A stretch of DNA of 5,293 bases from Rubrivirga sp. (GTDB lineage: Bacteria; Bacteroidota; Rhodothermia; Rhodothermales; Rubricoccaceae). The stretch covers positions 1-5,293 of the forward strand of contig JAAXJP010000619.1 in NCBI GenBank assembly GCA_012269805.1, written 5' to 3'. Below the pieces are notes generated by a model that saw only the letters and a program-made list of their open reading frames with translations, made no database searches and had not been told where the DNA came from. Below, piece by piece: positions 1-5,293 of this stretch (positions within the stretch are counted from its first letter, which is position 1; each line of letters starts with the position of its first letter). The translations under genes were made by a program, and so were the position numbers.

Positions 1-62
1 TCACACGGCCCCCACCGAGACCACCCCCCGTCCCCGCGTCGCCCGCGGCCGAGTCGTATAAG

Positions 63-82
63 CCCCCGGGGGCGCCCGGGGG
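63..82. terminator. GC-only hairpin, possible terminator of an upstream gene
   Basis: An 8-bp inverted repeat (CCCCCGGG at 63-70, CCCGGGGG at 75-82) closes a GGCG loop. It starts one base after a TAA at 59-61 that ends a frame entering from the left edge. A competing 12-bp palindrome, GCCCCCGGGGGC, covers 62-73. No T-run follows on either strand, so this is not a classical intrinsic terminator, and short GC palindromes arise easily by chance in DNA of this composition. The role is a weak inference. Confidence 0.22.
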
Positions 83-357
83 GGCGTCGTGCGGGCGATT
101 CGGGACCGTCTCGAAGGGGCGCTCGGCGTCTCGGGGGGTGCGGCCCGAAGGTACACCGGCCCCGAGCGGGCCGCAGGTCATGACCCCGCGCCCTCCCGCG
201 CGAATCCCAGGCGAAGGGGGACGAGGGCGCCCGCCCCGGCCGTTTCTTCGGCCGTGCGGCCCCCCTCCGCGGGCCCGCCGGCGCCGACCCGGCCAAGATC
301 GCGCGGATACGGCGCCGCGCGCGAAACGGTGGCCCGCAGGGCGCCGTCTCTCACGGG

Positions 358-383
358 TTCGGCCGGGACCGGCACGTACCTTG
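358..383 (+). promoter_or_regulatory. Candidate Bacteroidota-type promoter for secA
   Basis: TACCTTG at 377-383 resembles the Bacteroidota -7 element TAnnTTTG, matching TA and the following TT but not the end of the consensus. A TTC at 358-360 sits 16 bases upstream, where the -33 TTG-like element would be expected. Transcription would start near 388-391 and give a leader of about 35 nt. That leader is pyrimidine-rich, with a T5 run at 403-407 and a C6 run at 419-424 directly before the ATG, and has no Shine-Dalgarno sequence, as is common in this phylum. The match is imperfect and the call rests on motif and position only. Confidence 0.4.
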
Positions 384-424
384 CCCGAGGCCCTGCGCCT
401 CCTTTTTGCCCGATACCTCCCCCC

Positions 425-3400
425 ATGCTCAAGGCCCTCCAGAAGATCTTCGGCGGCGACTCGAACGACCGCGAGCTCAAGAAGCTCTGGCCCCTCGTCG
501 ACGAGATCAACGACCACGCCGAGCGGCTCCAGCACGTCACCGACGACGAACTCAAGGCCCGGACCGAGGCCTTCCGCGAGCGGATCCGCGAGGCCGCCGC
601 GCCCATCGAGGCCGAGCAGGCCGAGGTCCGCGCCCGGCTCCGCGCCGCCGGCGACGACGACGAGGAGGCCGGCGGCGACGGCCAGCCCGCCGCGAAGCTC
701 TCCGTCCGCGAGCGTCAGGACCTCTACGCCCGCCTCGACGACCTCGAGGGCGACTGGATCGACGCCGTCGAGGACGTGCTCGACGAGATCCTCCCCGAGG
801 CGTTCGGCGTGATCAAGGAGACGTGCCGGCGCCACCTCGGGGAGAGCTGGGAGGCCGGCGGCGCCGAGGTGACCTGGGAGATGGTCCCGTTCGACGTCCA
901 GCTGCTGGGCGGCGTCGTGCTCCACCGGGGGCAGGTGGCCGAGATGAAGACGGGCGAGGGCAAGACGCTCACGTCGGTCGCCCCGATCTACCTCAACGCG
1001 CTCGTCGGCCGCGGCGTCCACGTCGTGACGGTCAACCCGTACCTCGCCCAGCGCGACGCCGAGTGGATGGGGCCCATCTTCGGGTTCCACGGCCTCACGG
1101 TCGACTGCATCGACAAGCACCCGTCGCACAGCCCGGGCCGCCGCCAGGCCTACCGGGCCGACATCACCTACGGCACGAACAACGAGTTCGGGTTCGACTA
1201 CCTTCGCGACAACTCGTTCGTCGTCGACCCCGAGCAGCTCGTCCAGCGGAAGCACCACTACGCCATCGTCGACGAGGTCGACTCGGTCCTGATCGACGAG
1301 GCCCGGACGCCGCTCATCATCTCGGGCCCGGTCCCGCAGGCGTCGATCGACGAGTTCAAGGAGTTCCAGCCGTCCGTCGAGCGGATCGTCCGCGACCAGC
1401 AGAAGCTCGTGGCCGGCTACGTCTCCGACGCCGAGCGGAAGCTCGCCGAGGCGGACCAGCTCGAGGAGGCCGGCGACAAGAAGGCCGCCCGGCAGCTCCG
1501 CGACGAGGCCGGCCTGGCGCTGCTCCGCGCCCAGCGCGGCTTCCCGCGCAACAAGAAGCTCATCAAGCTCAAGGGCGAGCAGGGCGTCGAGATGCTCATC
1601 CGGAGCGTCGAGGCCGTCTACCTCGCCGAGAGCGCCAAGCGGATGCCGGAGGTCGACGAGCCGATGTACTTCGCGCTCAACGAGGCCCAGCACCAGATCG
1701 AGATGACCGACAAGGGCCGCGAGGCCATCGGTCGCTCGGCCGGCACCGACGCCGAGTTCTTCGTCATCCCGGACGTGGGCGAGGAGATCGCCCGGATCGA
1801 GCGGACCTACGACGAGAAAAAGGCGGAGCTCATCGACACGCTCCAGGCTGACGCCTCGCTGGACGCCGAGAAGCGCGAGAACAAGCTCCAGAACGACCTC
1901 CGCGTCCTCCGCAACGAGGCCGAGGAGTCGAAGCGCCAGGTCTACACCGAGTACTCGGAAAAGAGCGAGCGCATCCACGCTGTCAACCAGCTCCTCCGCG
2001 GGTACACGCTCTACGAGAAGGACAAGGAGTACATCGTCCAGGACGACAAGGTGATGATCGTCGACGAGCACACGGGCCGCGTGCTCCCGGGGCGGCGGTA
2101 CTCCGACGGGCTCCACCAGGCCATCGAGGCCAAGGAGCGGGTGAAGGTCCAGGCCGCGACGCAGACCTACGCGACCATCACCATCCAGAACTACTTCCGG
2201 ATGTACGCGAAGCTCGCGGGCATGACCGGCACGGCCGAGACGGAGGCCGAGGAGTTCGGCAAGATCTACGAGCTGCCCGTCGTGGTCGTCCCGACGAACC
2301 GGCCGATCGCCCGCGTCGACGACGACGACCTCATCTACAAGACGAAGCGGGCCAAGTACAAGGCGCTGCTCGAGCGGATCGAGGAGATCCACGAGACCGG
2401 CCAGCCGATCCTGGTCGGCACGGCCTCGGTCGAGACGTCGGAGCAGATGTCGCGGCTGCTCCAGCGGGAGGGCATCAAGCACAACGTGCTCAATGCGAAG
2501 GCGTCGCGCGCGCAGGCCGAGGCCCAGATCGTCGCCGAGGCGGGCCAGGTCGGCGCGGTCACGATCGCGACCAACATGGCCGGCCGCGGCACGGACATCA
2601 AGCTGGGCGAGGGGGTCAAGGAGCTCGGCGGCCTCGCCATCCTCGGGACCGAGCGCCACGACAGCCGCCGGATCGACCTCCAGCTCCGCGGCCGCGCCGG
2701 CCGCCAGGGCGACCCCGGCTTCAGCCAGTTCTACGTGTCCCTCGAGGACGACCTGATGCGCCTGTTCGGCCACGACCGGACGGCCAAGATCATGGACCGC
2801 CTCGGGATGGAGGAGGACGAGGTCCTCACCCACAAGTGGCTCACGAAGGGCGTCGAGCGGAGCCAGCAGAAGGTCGAGCAGAACCACTTCGCGTCCCGGA
2901 AGCGCCAGCTGGAGTACGACGACGTGCTCAACGCCCAGCGCGAGGTGATCTACGACCGCCGGATGCACGCGCTGGAGGGCGACCGGCTCCGGGGCGACAT
3001 CCTCGACATGCTCCGCGAGCTCGTCGAGCGCGTCGTCCACGCCCACTTCGGCAACGGCGACATCGAGGAGATCCGCGAGGCGATGATCCGTCACCTCGCC
3101 TTCGACCCCGAGGTCGACCCCCAGAAGGCCCACTCGCTGGGCGAGGACGGCCTCATCGAGTACCTCCTCGACGAGGCCACGGCCCACTACCGCCGCAAGC
3201 GCTCGGCCCTCGCGACGCCGTTCTACACGTCGGCCAAGCAGATGATCGAGAACGCCGAGGAGGGGAAGGCGCCGAAAAAGTTCTTCGTCGACTTCACCGA
3301 CGGCCGGAAGGTCCTCCGCGCGATGGTCACGCCCGAGGACGTGCTCGAGACGCGGGGCCAGGAGATCAACGACGCGCTCGAGCGCGCGGCCGTCCTCTCG

Positions 3401-3853
3401 GTCATCGACGAGAAGTGGACGGAGCACCTCCGCGACCTCGACGAGGTCAAGCAGGGCGTCGGGCTCCGGGCCTACGGCCAGAAGGACCCGCTCATCGAGT
3501 ACAAGATGGAGGCGTACCGCCTCTTCAAGGAGCTCGTGCAGGACGTCGACGAGGAGGTCGTCGGGCTCGTGTTCAAGGCCGGCCCGCTCGTCCAGGGCGA
3601 CAGCCAGCGCCAGGCGGCCCGGCGCGTGACGCAGGTCGCGAAGCCGCGCCTCGACGCCCGCCGCGCTCAGGAGACGCAGGAGAAGGCGCCCGACTACGCG
3701 GCCCAGATGGGCGGCGACGGCGCCCCGTCCTCGGCCGAGCGCGACCCGACGGCGAAGGCGGCGCCCGTGACCGTCGACAAGTCGGTCGGGCGGAACGACC
3801 CGTGCCCGTGCGGCTCGGGCAAGAAGTTCAAGCACTGCCACGGGCGCGGCTAG
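425..3853 (+). CDS. secA: Preprotein translocase ATPase subunit SecA
   Basis: SecA is the motor that pushes unfolded preproteins through the SecYEG channel using ATP, acting in the cytosol and at the inner membrane. The 1142-residue product carries the full family signature. FDVQLLGG (156-163) and Walker A MKTGEGKT (174-181) are followed by YGTNNEFGFDYLRDN (249-263) and Walker B DEVD (283-286) with LIDEARTPLIISG (289-301). NBD2 has TNRP (624-627), GTASVETSEQ (665-674), NMAGRGTDIKL (717-727) and the arginine-finger motif QLRGRAGRQGDPG (753-765). Helical scaffold and IRA1-like segments follow (about 803-846 and 990-1037), then a variable linker and a zinc tail. The ATG at 425 is chosen because MLKALQKIFGG is a typical SecA N-terminus; the open frame upstream is not SecA-like. 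E. coli SecA has 901 residues. The excess lies mainly in two inserts (about 58-122 and 316-525). Nothing is truncated or frameshifted. A promoter candidate precedes the gene, and it converges on a minus-strand gene. Confidence 0.98.
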   Translation: MLKALQKIFGGDSNDRELKKLWPLVDEINDHAERLQHVTDDELKARTEAFRERIREAAAPIEAEQAEVRARLRAAGDDDEEAGGDGQPAAKLSVRERQDLYARLDDLEGDWIDAVEDVLDEILPEAFGVIKETCRRHLGESWEAGGAEVTWEMVPFDVQLLGGVVLHRGQVAEMKTGEGKTLTSVAPIYLNALVGRGVHVVTVNPYLAQRDAEWMGPIFGFHGLTVDCIDKHPSHSPGRRQAYRADITYGTNNEFGFDYLRDNSFVVDPEQLVQRKHHYAIVDEVDSVLIDEARTPLIISGPVPQASIDEFKEFQPSVERIVRDQQKLVAGYVSDAERKLAEADQLEEAGDKKAARQLRDEAGLALLRAQRGFPRNKKLIKLKGEQGVEMLIRSVEAVYLAESAKRMPEVDEPMYFALNEAQHQIEMTDKGREAIGRSAGTDAEFFVIPDVGEEIARIERTYDEKKAELIDTLQADASLDAEKRENKLQNDLRVLRNEAEESKRQVYTEYSEKSERIHAVNQLLRGYTLYEKDKEYIVQDDKVMIVDEHTGRVLPGRRYSDGLHQAIEAKERVKVQAATQTYATITIQNYFRMYAKLAGMTGTAETEAEEFGKIYELPVVVVPTNRPIARVDDDDLIYKTKRAKYKALLERIEEIHETGQPILVGTASVETSEQMSRLLQREGIKHNVLNAKASRAQAEAQIVAEAGQVGAVTIATNMAGRGTDIKLGEGVKELGGLAILGTERHDSRRIDLQLRGRAGRQGDPGFSQFYVSLEDDLMRLFGHDRTAKIMDRLGMEEDEVLTHKWLTKGVERSQQKVEQNHFASRKRQLEYDDVLNAQREVIYDRRMHALEGDRLRGDILDMLRELVERVVHAHFGNGDIEEIREAMIRHLAFDPEVDPQKAHSLGEDGLIEYLLDEATAHYRRKRSALATPFYTSAKQMIENAEEGKAPKKFFVDFTDGRKVLRAMVTPEDVLETRGQEINDALERAAVLSVIDEKWTEHLRDLDEVKQGVGLRAYGQKDPLIEYKMEAYRLFKELVQDVDEEVVGLVFKAGPLVQGDSQRQAARRVTQVAKPRLDARRAQETQEKAPDYAAQMGGDGAPSSAERDPTAKAAPVTVDKSVGRNDPCPCGSGKKFKHCHGRG
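596..790 (+). other. SecA N-terminal charged insert (residues ~58-122)
   Basis: Between FRERI (51-55) and LPEAF (123-127) there are about 67 residues, whereas E. coli SecA joins the equivalent segments with fewer than ten. The insert starts with a helical, Glu/Arg-rich part and passes through an acidic, Gly-rich linker (DDDEEAGGDG, 77-86). It ends in a second amphipathic segment rich in Asp, Glu and Leu. Longer SecA proteins with inserts here are, from memory, usual in Bacteroidota. The insert lies just before NBD1 and has no catalytic motif of its own. Confidence 0.7.
1370..1999 (+). other. Expanded preprotein-binding (PPXD) region of SecA
   Basis: The span from IISG (298-301) to IVDEHTG (545-551) is about 245 residues, roughly 120 more than in E. 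coli SecA. The added material, about residues 316-525, is strongly charged. One helical stretch (about 320-366) is rich in Lys, Glu, Ala and Leu, and a second (about 452-515) has coiled-coil-like spacing of Leu/Ile/Val among Glu, Lys and Arg. Conserved PPXD segments such as the part around EMTDKGREAIG (426-436) lie between them. Because PPXD clamps the substrate, these helices may affect preprotein or partner binding, which is an inference. Confidence 0.65.
3785..3850 (+). other. SecA C-terminal zinc-binding tail
   Basis: Residues 1121-1142 contain the SEC-C motif GRNDPCPCGSGKKFKHCHG. The expected zinc ligands are Cys1127, Cys1129, Cys1138 and His1139, equivalent to the CxC...CH set of E. coli SecA. 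In that protein the tail contacts SecB and phospholipids. A disordered-looking Ala/Gly/Asp-rich linker (about 1050-1120) tethers it to the motor. The motif is complete, and the stop follows three codons after His1139. Confidence 0.93.
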
Positions 3854-3876
3854 GCGCCTCGCCGGCGGAGACGTTG

Positions 3877-3909
3877 ACGGGGGACCGGGCCATGCGCCGG
3901 GTCCCCCGT
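3877..3909. terminator. Hairpin between convergent genes, probable bidirectional terminator
   Basis: ACGGGGGACC (3877-3886) pairs perfectly over 10 bp with GGTCCCCCGT (3900-3909). Inside, after a single G-G mismatch, GGC (3888-3890) pairs with GCC (3896-3898) around a CATGC loop. The hairpin begins 23 bases after the secA stop. The plus-strand RNA continues UCUCGUU, so there is no proper U-tract, and none exists on the other strand either. Position and stem strength support a terminator or 3'-end stabiliser for secA. Confidence 0.65.
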
Positions 3910-3919
3910 TCTCGTTCGG

Positions 3920-3941
3920 CCCGCCTCGGCGCCGAGGCGGG
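3920..3941. terminator. Perfect 22-bp palindrome, probable terminator of the minus-strand gene
   Basis: CCCGCCTCGGC (3920-3930) is followed immediately by its exact reverse complement (3931-3941). As RNA it would fold into a 9-bp stem with a GCGC loop. It lies five bases beyond the stop of the minus-strand beta-helix gene, the usual place for a terminator hairpin. No T-run follows on either strand. Because it is symmetric it could act in both directions or, less likely, bind a dimeric protein. Confidence 0.6.
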
Positions 3942-3946
3942 TGGGG

Positions 3947-5293
3947 CTAGCGGACGACGGTGAGCGTCCGGCTGGTGGCGCCGGCCTCGGTGACGACCTG
4001 GACGACGTAGACGCCGGCCGGGAGCGCGGCGGCGTCGAGGGCGAGCGCGTGGGCGCCGGCCGCCAGCGGGCCGTCGTGGAGCTGGGCCACCTCGCGACCG
4101 AGCGCGTCGTACGCCGCCACCCGTGCCGAGCGGACCGCCGCGCCGACCGTGACGGTGGCCGTGAGCGCGTCCGCGCCGGGGTTCGGGGCCGCCGTGAGCC
4201 GGAGACCGCCGCCGGCCGGGGCCGGGGCGGCCGCCGTGCCGGGGAGGGCGACGGCGACGGCCGCCGAGAACTCGCTCGTGTTGCCGTCGGCGTCGGTCGC
4301 CGTCGCCACGATCCGGTCGCCGTCGGCGACGGGCACGTCCGGGACGAGGAGGACCTGGCGCTCGGTCTGGGCGTCGGCTTCGGCTACGGCGTCGACGCCG
4401 AGGGCCGTCCGGCCCTCGTCGCCATCGGCGTCGGCCAGGAAGAACTCGACGTGGAGCGGGTAGGCCGCGTTGGCCGGGGCGGTGTCGACGGTGTAGGTCA
4501 CGACGAGGCCGTCGGCCCCGTCGCCGGTGGCGGAGTCGATCTCGGGGAAGTTCTGGAGCCGGTTCGGCCCGTCGTCGCCGTCGCCGGGGTCGTTCGGCGT
4601 CGGGCCGGCGGTCGCGGCGCTGTTCCGGAGGTCGATGCCGACGGCGCCGTTTCCGAAGAGGCTGTTGCCGAGCACCGCGTTGCCCGTGCCCCCGACCTCG
4701 ACGCCCTCCTCGGCGTTGAAGGCGATGACGTTGCCCTCGCCGTCCCCGGTGCCCCCGACCACGTTGCCGTCGGCGTCGTCGCCGATGTCGACGCCGTCTT
4801 GACCGTTGCCGAGGTCCAGCGTCCCCGTGGCGTCCGTGCCGATCCAGTTCCCGTGCACCCGCGTGCCGGTGGCCCCGTCGGTGATGGTGATTCCGTCGAG
4901 GCCGTTCGCGGAGATCAGGTTGCCCTCGCCGTCGCCCGCCCCTCCGATCGCACTGCCGGAGGCGCCGTCCACGTAGACCCCAGCGGACAGGTTGCCCAGA
5001 GCCGCTGTACCGGTGACGTCGACACCGATGTAGTTGCCCTGGACGACGTTGCCTTCCGCGTCGGCGCCGTCGATCTCCACGCCGTCGTCCTCGTTGCCGG
5101 AGATGACGTTGCGCGCGGCGGGGTCGGCCCCCCCGACGACGTTGCCGGTGCCCTCCGCGTCGATGCGGATTCCGTCGGAGAGATTGGGCAGGGGGGCCGT
5201 CCCCGAGGCGTCAGTCCCGATGTAGTTGCCCTCGACACGGTTGCCTGAGGCCCCGCGCTGGAGGGCGACGCCCCAGGACCCGTTGCCGGAGAT
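3947..5293 (-). CDS. Beta-helix repeat surface protein with T9SS sorting domain (5' part missing)
   Basis: The frame is open from the right edge to TAG at 3947-3949, giving 448 visible residues; the start and any signal peptide lie outside the window. A GTG at 5078-5080 is an internal codon within the repeats, not the start. Residues 1 to about 223 are parallel beta-helix repeats of exactly 63 residues with recurring NVISGN, GNYIGTDASGT and VVGG motifs. A cap containing GPTPNDPGDGDDGPNRLQNFP (230-250) follows, typical of this repeat family. A beta-sandwich-like segment (about 260-347) ends in ATATDADGNTSEFS. Residues 364-448 form a T9SS type A sorting domain. The protein is therefore probably exported by Sec and then moved across the outer membrane by T9SS, to be surface-bound or released. 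Ligand or enzymatic activity cannot be told: beta-helices include polysaccharide lyases and adhesins, but I see no catalytic motif. Base composition matches secA, so there is no sign of recent transfer. Confidence 0.92.
   Translation of the reverse strand: MSGNGSWGVALQRGASGNRVEGNYIGTDASGTAPLPNLSDGIRIDAEGTGNVVGGADPAARNVISGNEDDGVEIDGADAEGNVVQGNYIGVDVTGTAALGNLSAGVYVDGASGSAIGGAGDGEGNLISANGLDGITITDGATGTRVHGNWIGTDATGTLDLGNGQDGVDIGDDADGNVVGGTGDGEGNVIAFNAEEGVEVGGTGNAVLGNSLFGNGAVGIDLRNSAATAGPTPNDPGDGDDGPNRLQNFPEIDSATGDGADGLVVTYTVDTAPANAAYPLHVEFFLADADGDEGRTALGVDAVAEADAQTERQVLLVPDVPVADGDRIVATATDADGNTSEFSAAVAVALPGTAAAPAPAGGGLRLTAAPNPGADALTATVTVGAAVRSARVAAYDALGREVAQLHDGPLAAGAHALALDAAALPAGVYVVQVVTEAGATSRTLTVVR
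3950..4204 (-). other. T9SS type A C-terminal sorting domain
   Basis: The last 85 residues begin LRLTAAPNPGAD, with the diagnostic PNP motif, and continue through VAAYDALGREVAQLHDG, AGAHALALDA and LPAGVYVVQV to a terminal TLTVVR. This order of motifs (PNP, YD.LGR.V, G.H, LPAGVY) matches the Por secretion system C-terminal domain found in Bacteroidota cargo proteins. In known systems the domain directs the folded protein through the T9SS outer-membrane translocon and is then removed. A Pro/Ala/Gly-rich linker (350-363) separates it from the rest. Confidence 0.92.
4625..5293 (-). repeat. Tandem 63-residue (189-bp) beta-helix coding repeats
   Basis: Units begin at 5110 (to 4922), 4921 (to 4733) and 4732 (partial, to about 4625), and a further unit truncated by the window edge covers 5293-5111. 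Both complete units are exactly 63 codons, and the edge unit fits the same period if two residues are missing. The shared pattern is N-[LV]-I-[SA]-x-N...G-[VI]...GN-[YW]-IG-[TV]-D-x-[ST]-GT...L-x-N...GG. The identical 15-mer GTTGCCCTCGCCGTC recurs on the plus strand at 4730 and 4919, one period apart. Each unit would form about three beta-helix coils. The last unit loses the IGTD half and leads into the C-terminal cap. Confidence 0.9.

Larger units (their letters stand above)
1..424. other. Non-coding GC-rich region upstream of secA
   Basis: I find no supportable gene in this stretch. The secA frame stays open back to a GTG at 89, but the extra 112 codons translate to a low-complexity Arg/Pro/Ala/Gly-rich sequence with no resemblance to SecA, as expected from random very GC-rich DNA with few stop codons. 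The other long frames here are equally low in complexity and overlap the secA start. A plus-strand frame open from the left edge ends at TAA 59-61, and a minus-strand TGA lies at 1-3. Either could be the end of a gene outside the window, but too little is visible to call one. The supportable contents are a GC hairpin at 63-82 and a promoter candidate at 358-383. Confidence 0.6.

Noticed and set aside
1..3. TCA at the left edge as the stop of a minus-strand gene
   Set aside because: The frame leading to it is Gly/Arg/Pro-rich with no recognisable C-terminus or start, and one triplet is not evidence.
2..61. Possible C-terminus of an upstream plus-strand gene ending at TAA 59-61
   Set aside because: Only 19 codons are visible and they read as Thr/Pro/Arg-rich low complexity; this cannot be separated from chance.
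54..62. TATAAG as a -10 promoter element
   Set aside because: No -35-like partner lies upstream and no gene starts soon after. It lies more than 350 bases before secA and next to a hairpin.
178..606. 142-codon minus-strand frame across the secA start
   Set aside because: It runs antisense into the conserved SecA N-terminus, and its sequence is low in complexity with no family resemblance.
406..1851. 481-codon plus-strand frame overlapping secA, and similar frames at 2836-3963 and 138-812
   Set aside because: These are Arg/Pro/Ala-rich out-of-frame readings of secA codons with no recognisable protein features.
5078..5080. GTG at 5080 as the start of the minus-strand gene
   Set aside because: The frame and the 63-residue repeats continue unbroken upstream to the window edge, so this is an internal Val codon.
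3941..5248. 435-codon plus-strand open frame antisense to the beta-helix gene
   Set aside because: Its translation is a Val/Gly/Arg/Asp-rich shadow with no domain, while the opposite strand encodes clear repeats and a T9SS domain. Long antisense frames are expected at this GC content.
4625..5293. CRISPR-like array, because of regular repeats
   Set aside because: The period is 189 bp with no short identical repeats and unique spacers, and the repetition is explained by in-frame protein repeats.

Overview
The window looks like chromosomal DNA from a very GC-rich member of the Bacteroidota/Rhodothermota lineage, perhaps a Rubrivirga- or Rubricoccus-like marine bacterium. The evidence is the long SecA with Bacteroidota-type wording (WMGP..GFHGL.VDCIDKH), extra inserts in its N-terminal and preprotein-binding regions, no Shine-Dalgarno before the start, and a neighbour ending in a type IX secretion (T9SS) type A sorting domain. 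The genus is a guess; the phylum-level placement is firmer.

Layout. Positions 1-424 contain no gene I can support. They are GC-rich, with a GC hairpin near 63-82 and a possible Bacteroidota-type promoter (about 358-383) just before secA. Positions 425-3853 (+) are a complete secA, 1142 codons, with every ATPase motif and the C-terminal zinc tail intact. Positions 3854-3946 are a 93-bp convergent intergenic gap holding two hairpins, one of them a perfect 22-bp palindrome, probably terminating both genes. Positions 3947-5293 (-) are the 3' part of a gene that runs off the right edge. Its 448 visible residues are right-handed parallel beta-helix repeats with an exact 63-residue period, then a beta-sandwich-like linker, then a T9SS sorting domain.

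How they relate. SecA drives preproteins through SecYEG. The beta-helix protein is predicted to be a surface or secreted T9SS cargo, so it would first cross the inner membrane by the Sec route. The two genes converge and are not an operon, so this functional link is general and not specific to the locus. I see no mobile element, CRISPR array, tRNA or rRNA, and nothing that amounts to a new biological system. The most notable points are the SecA inserts, the regular 189-bp coding repeats and the misleading open frame upstream of secA.
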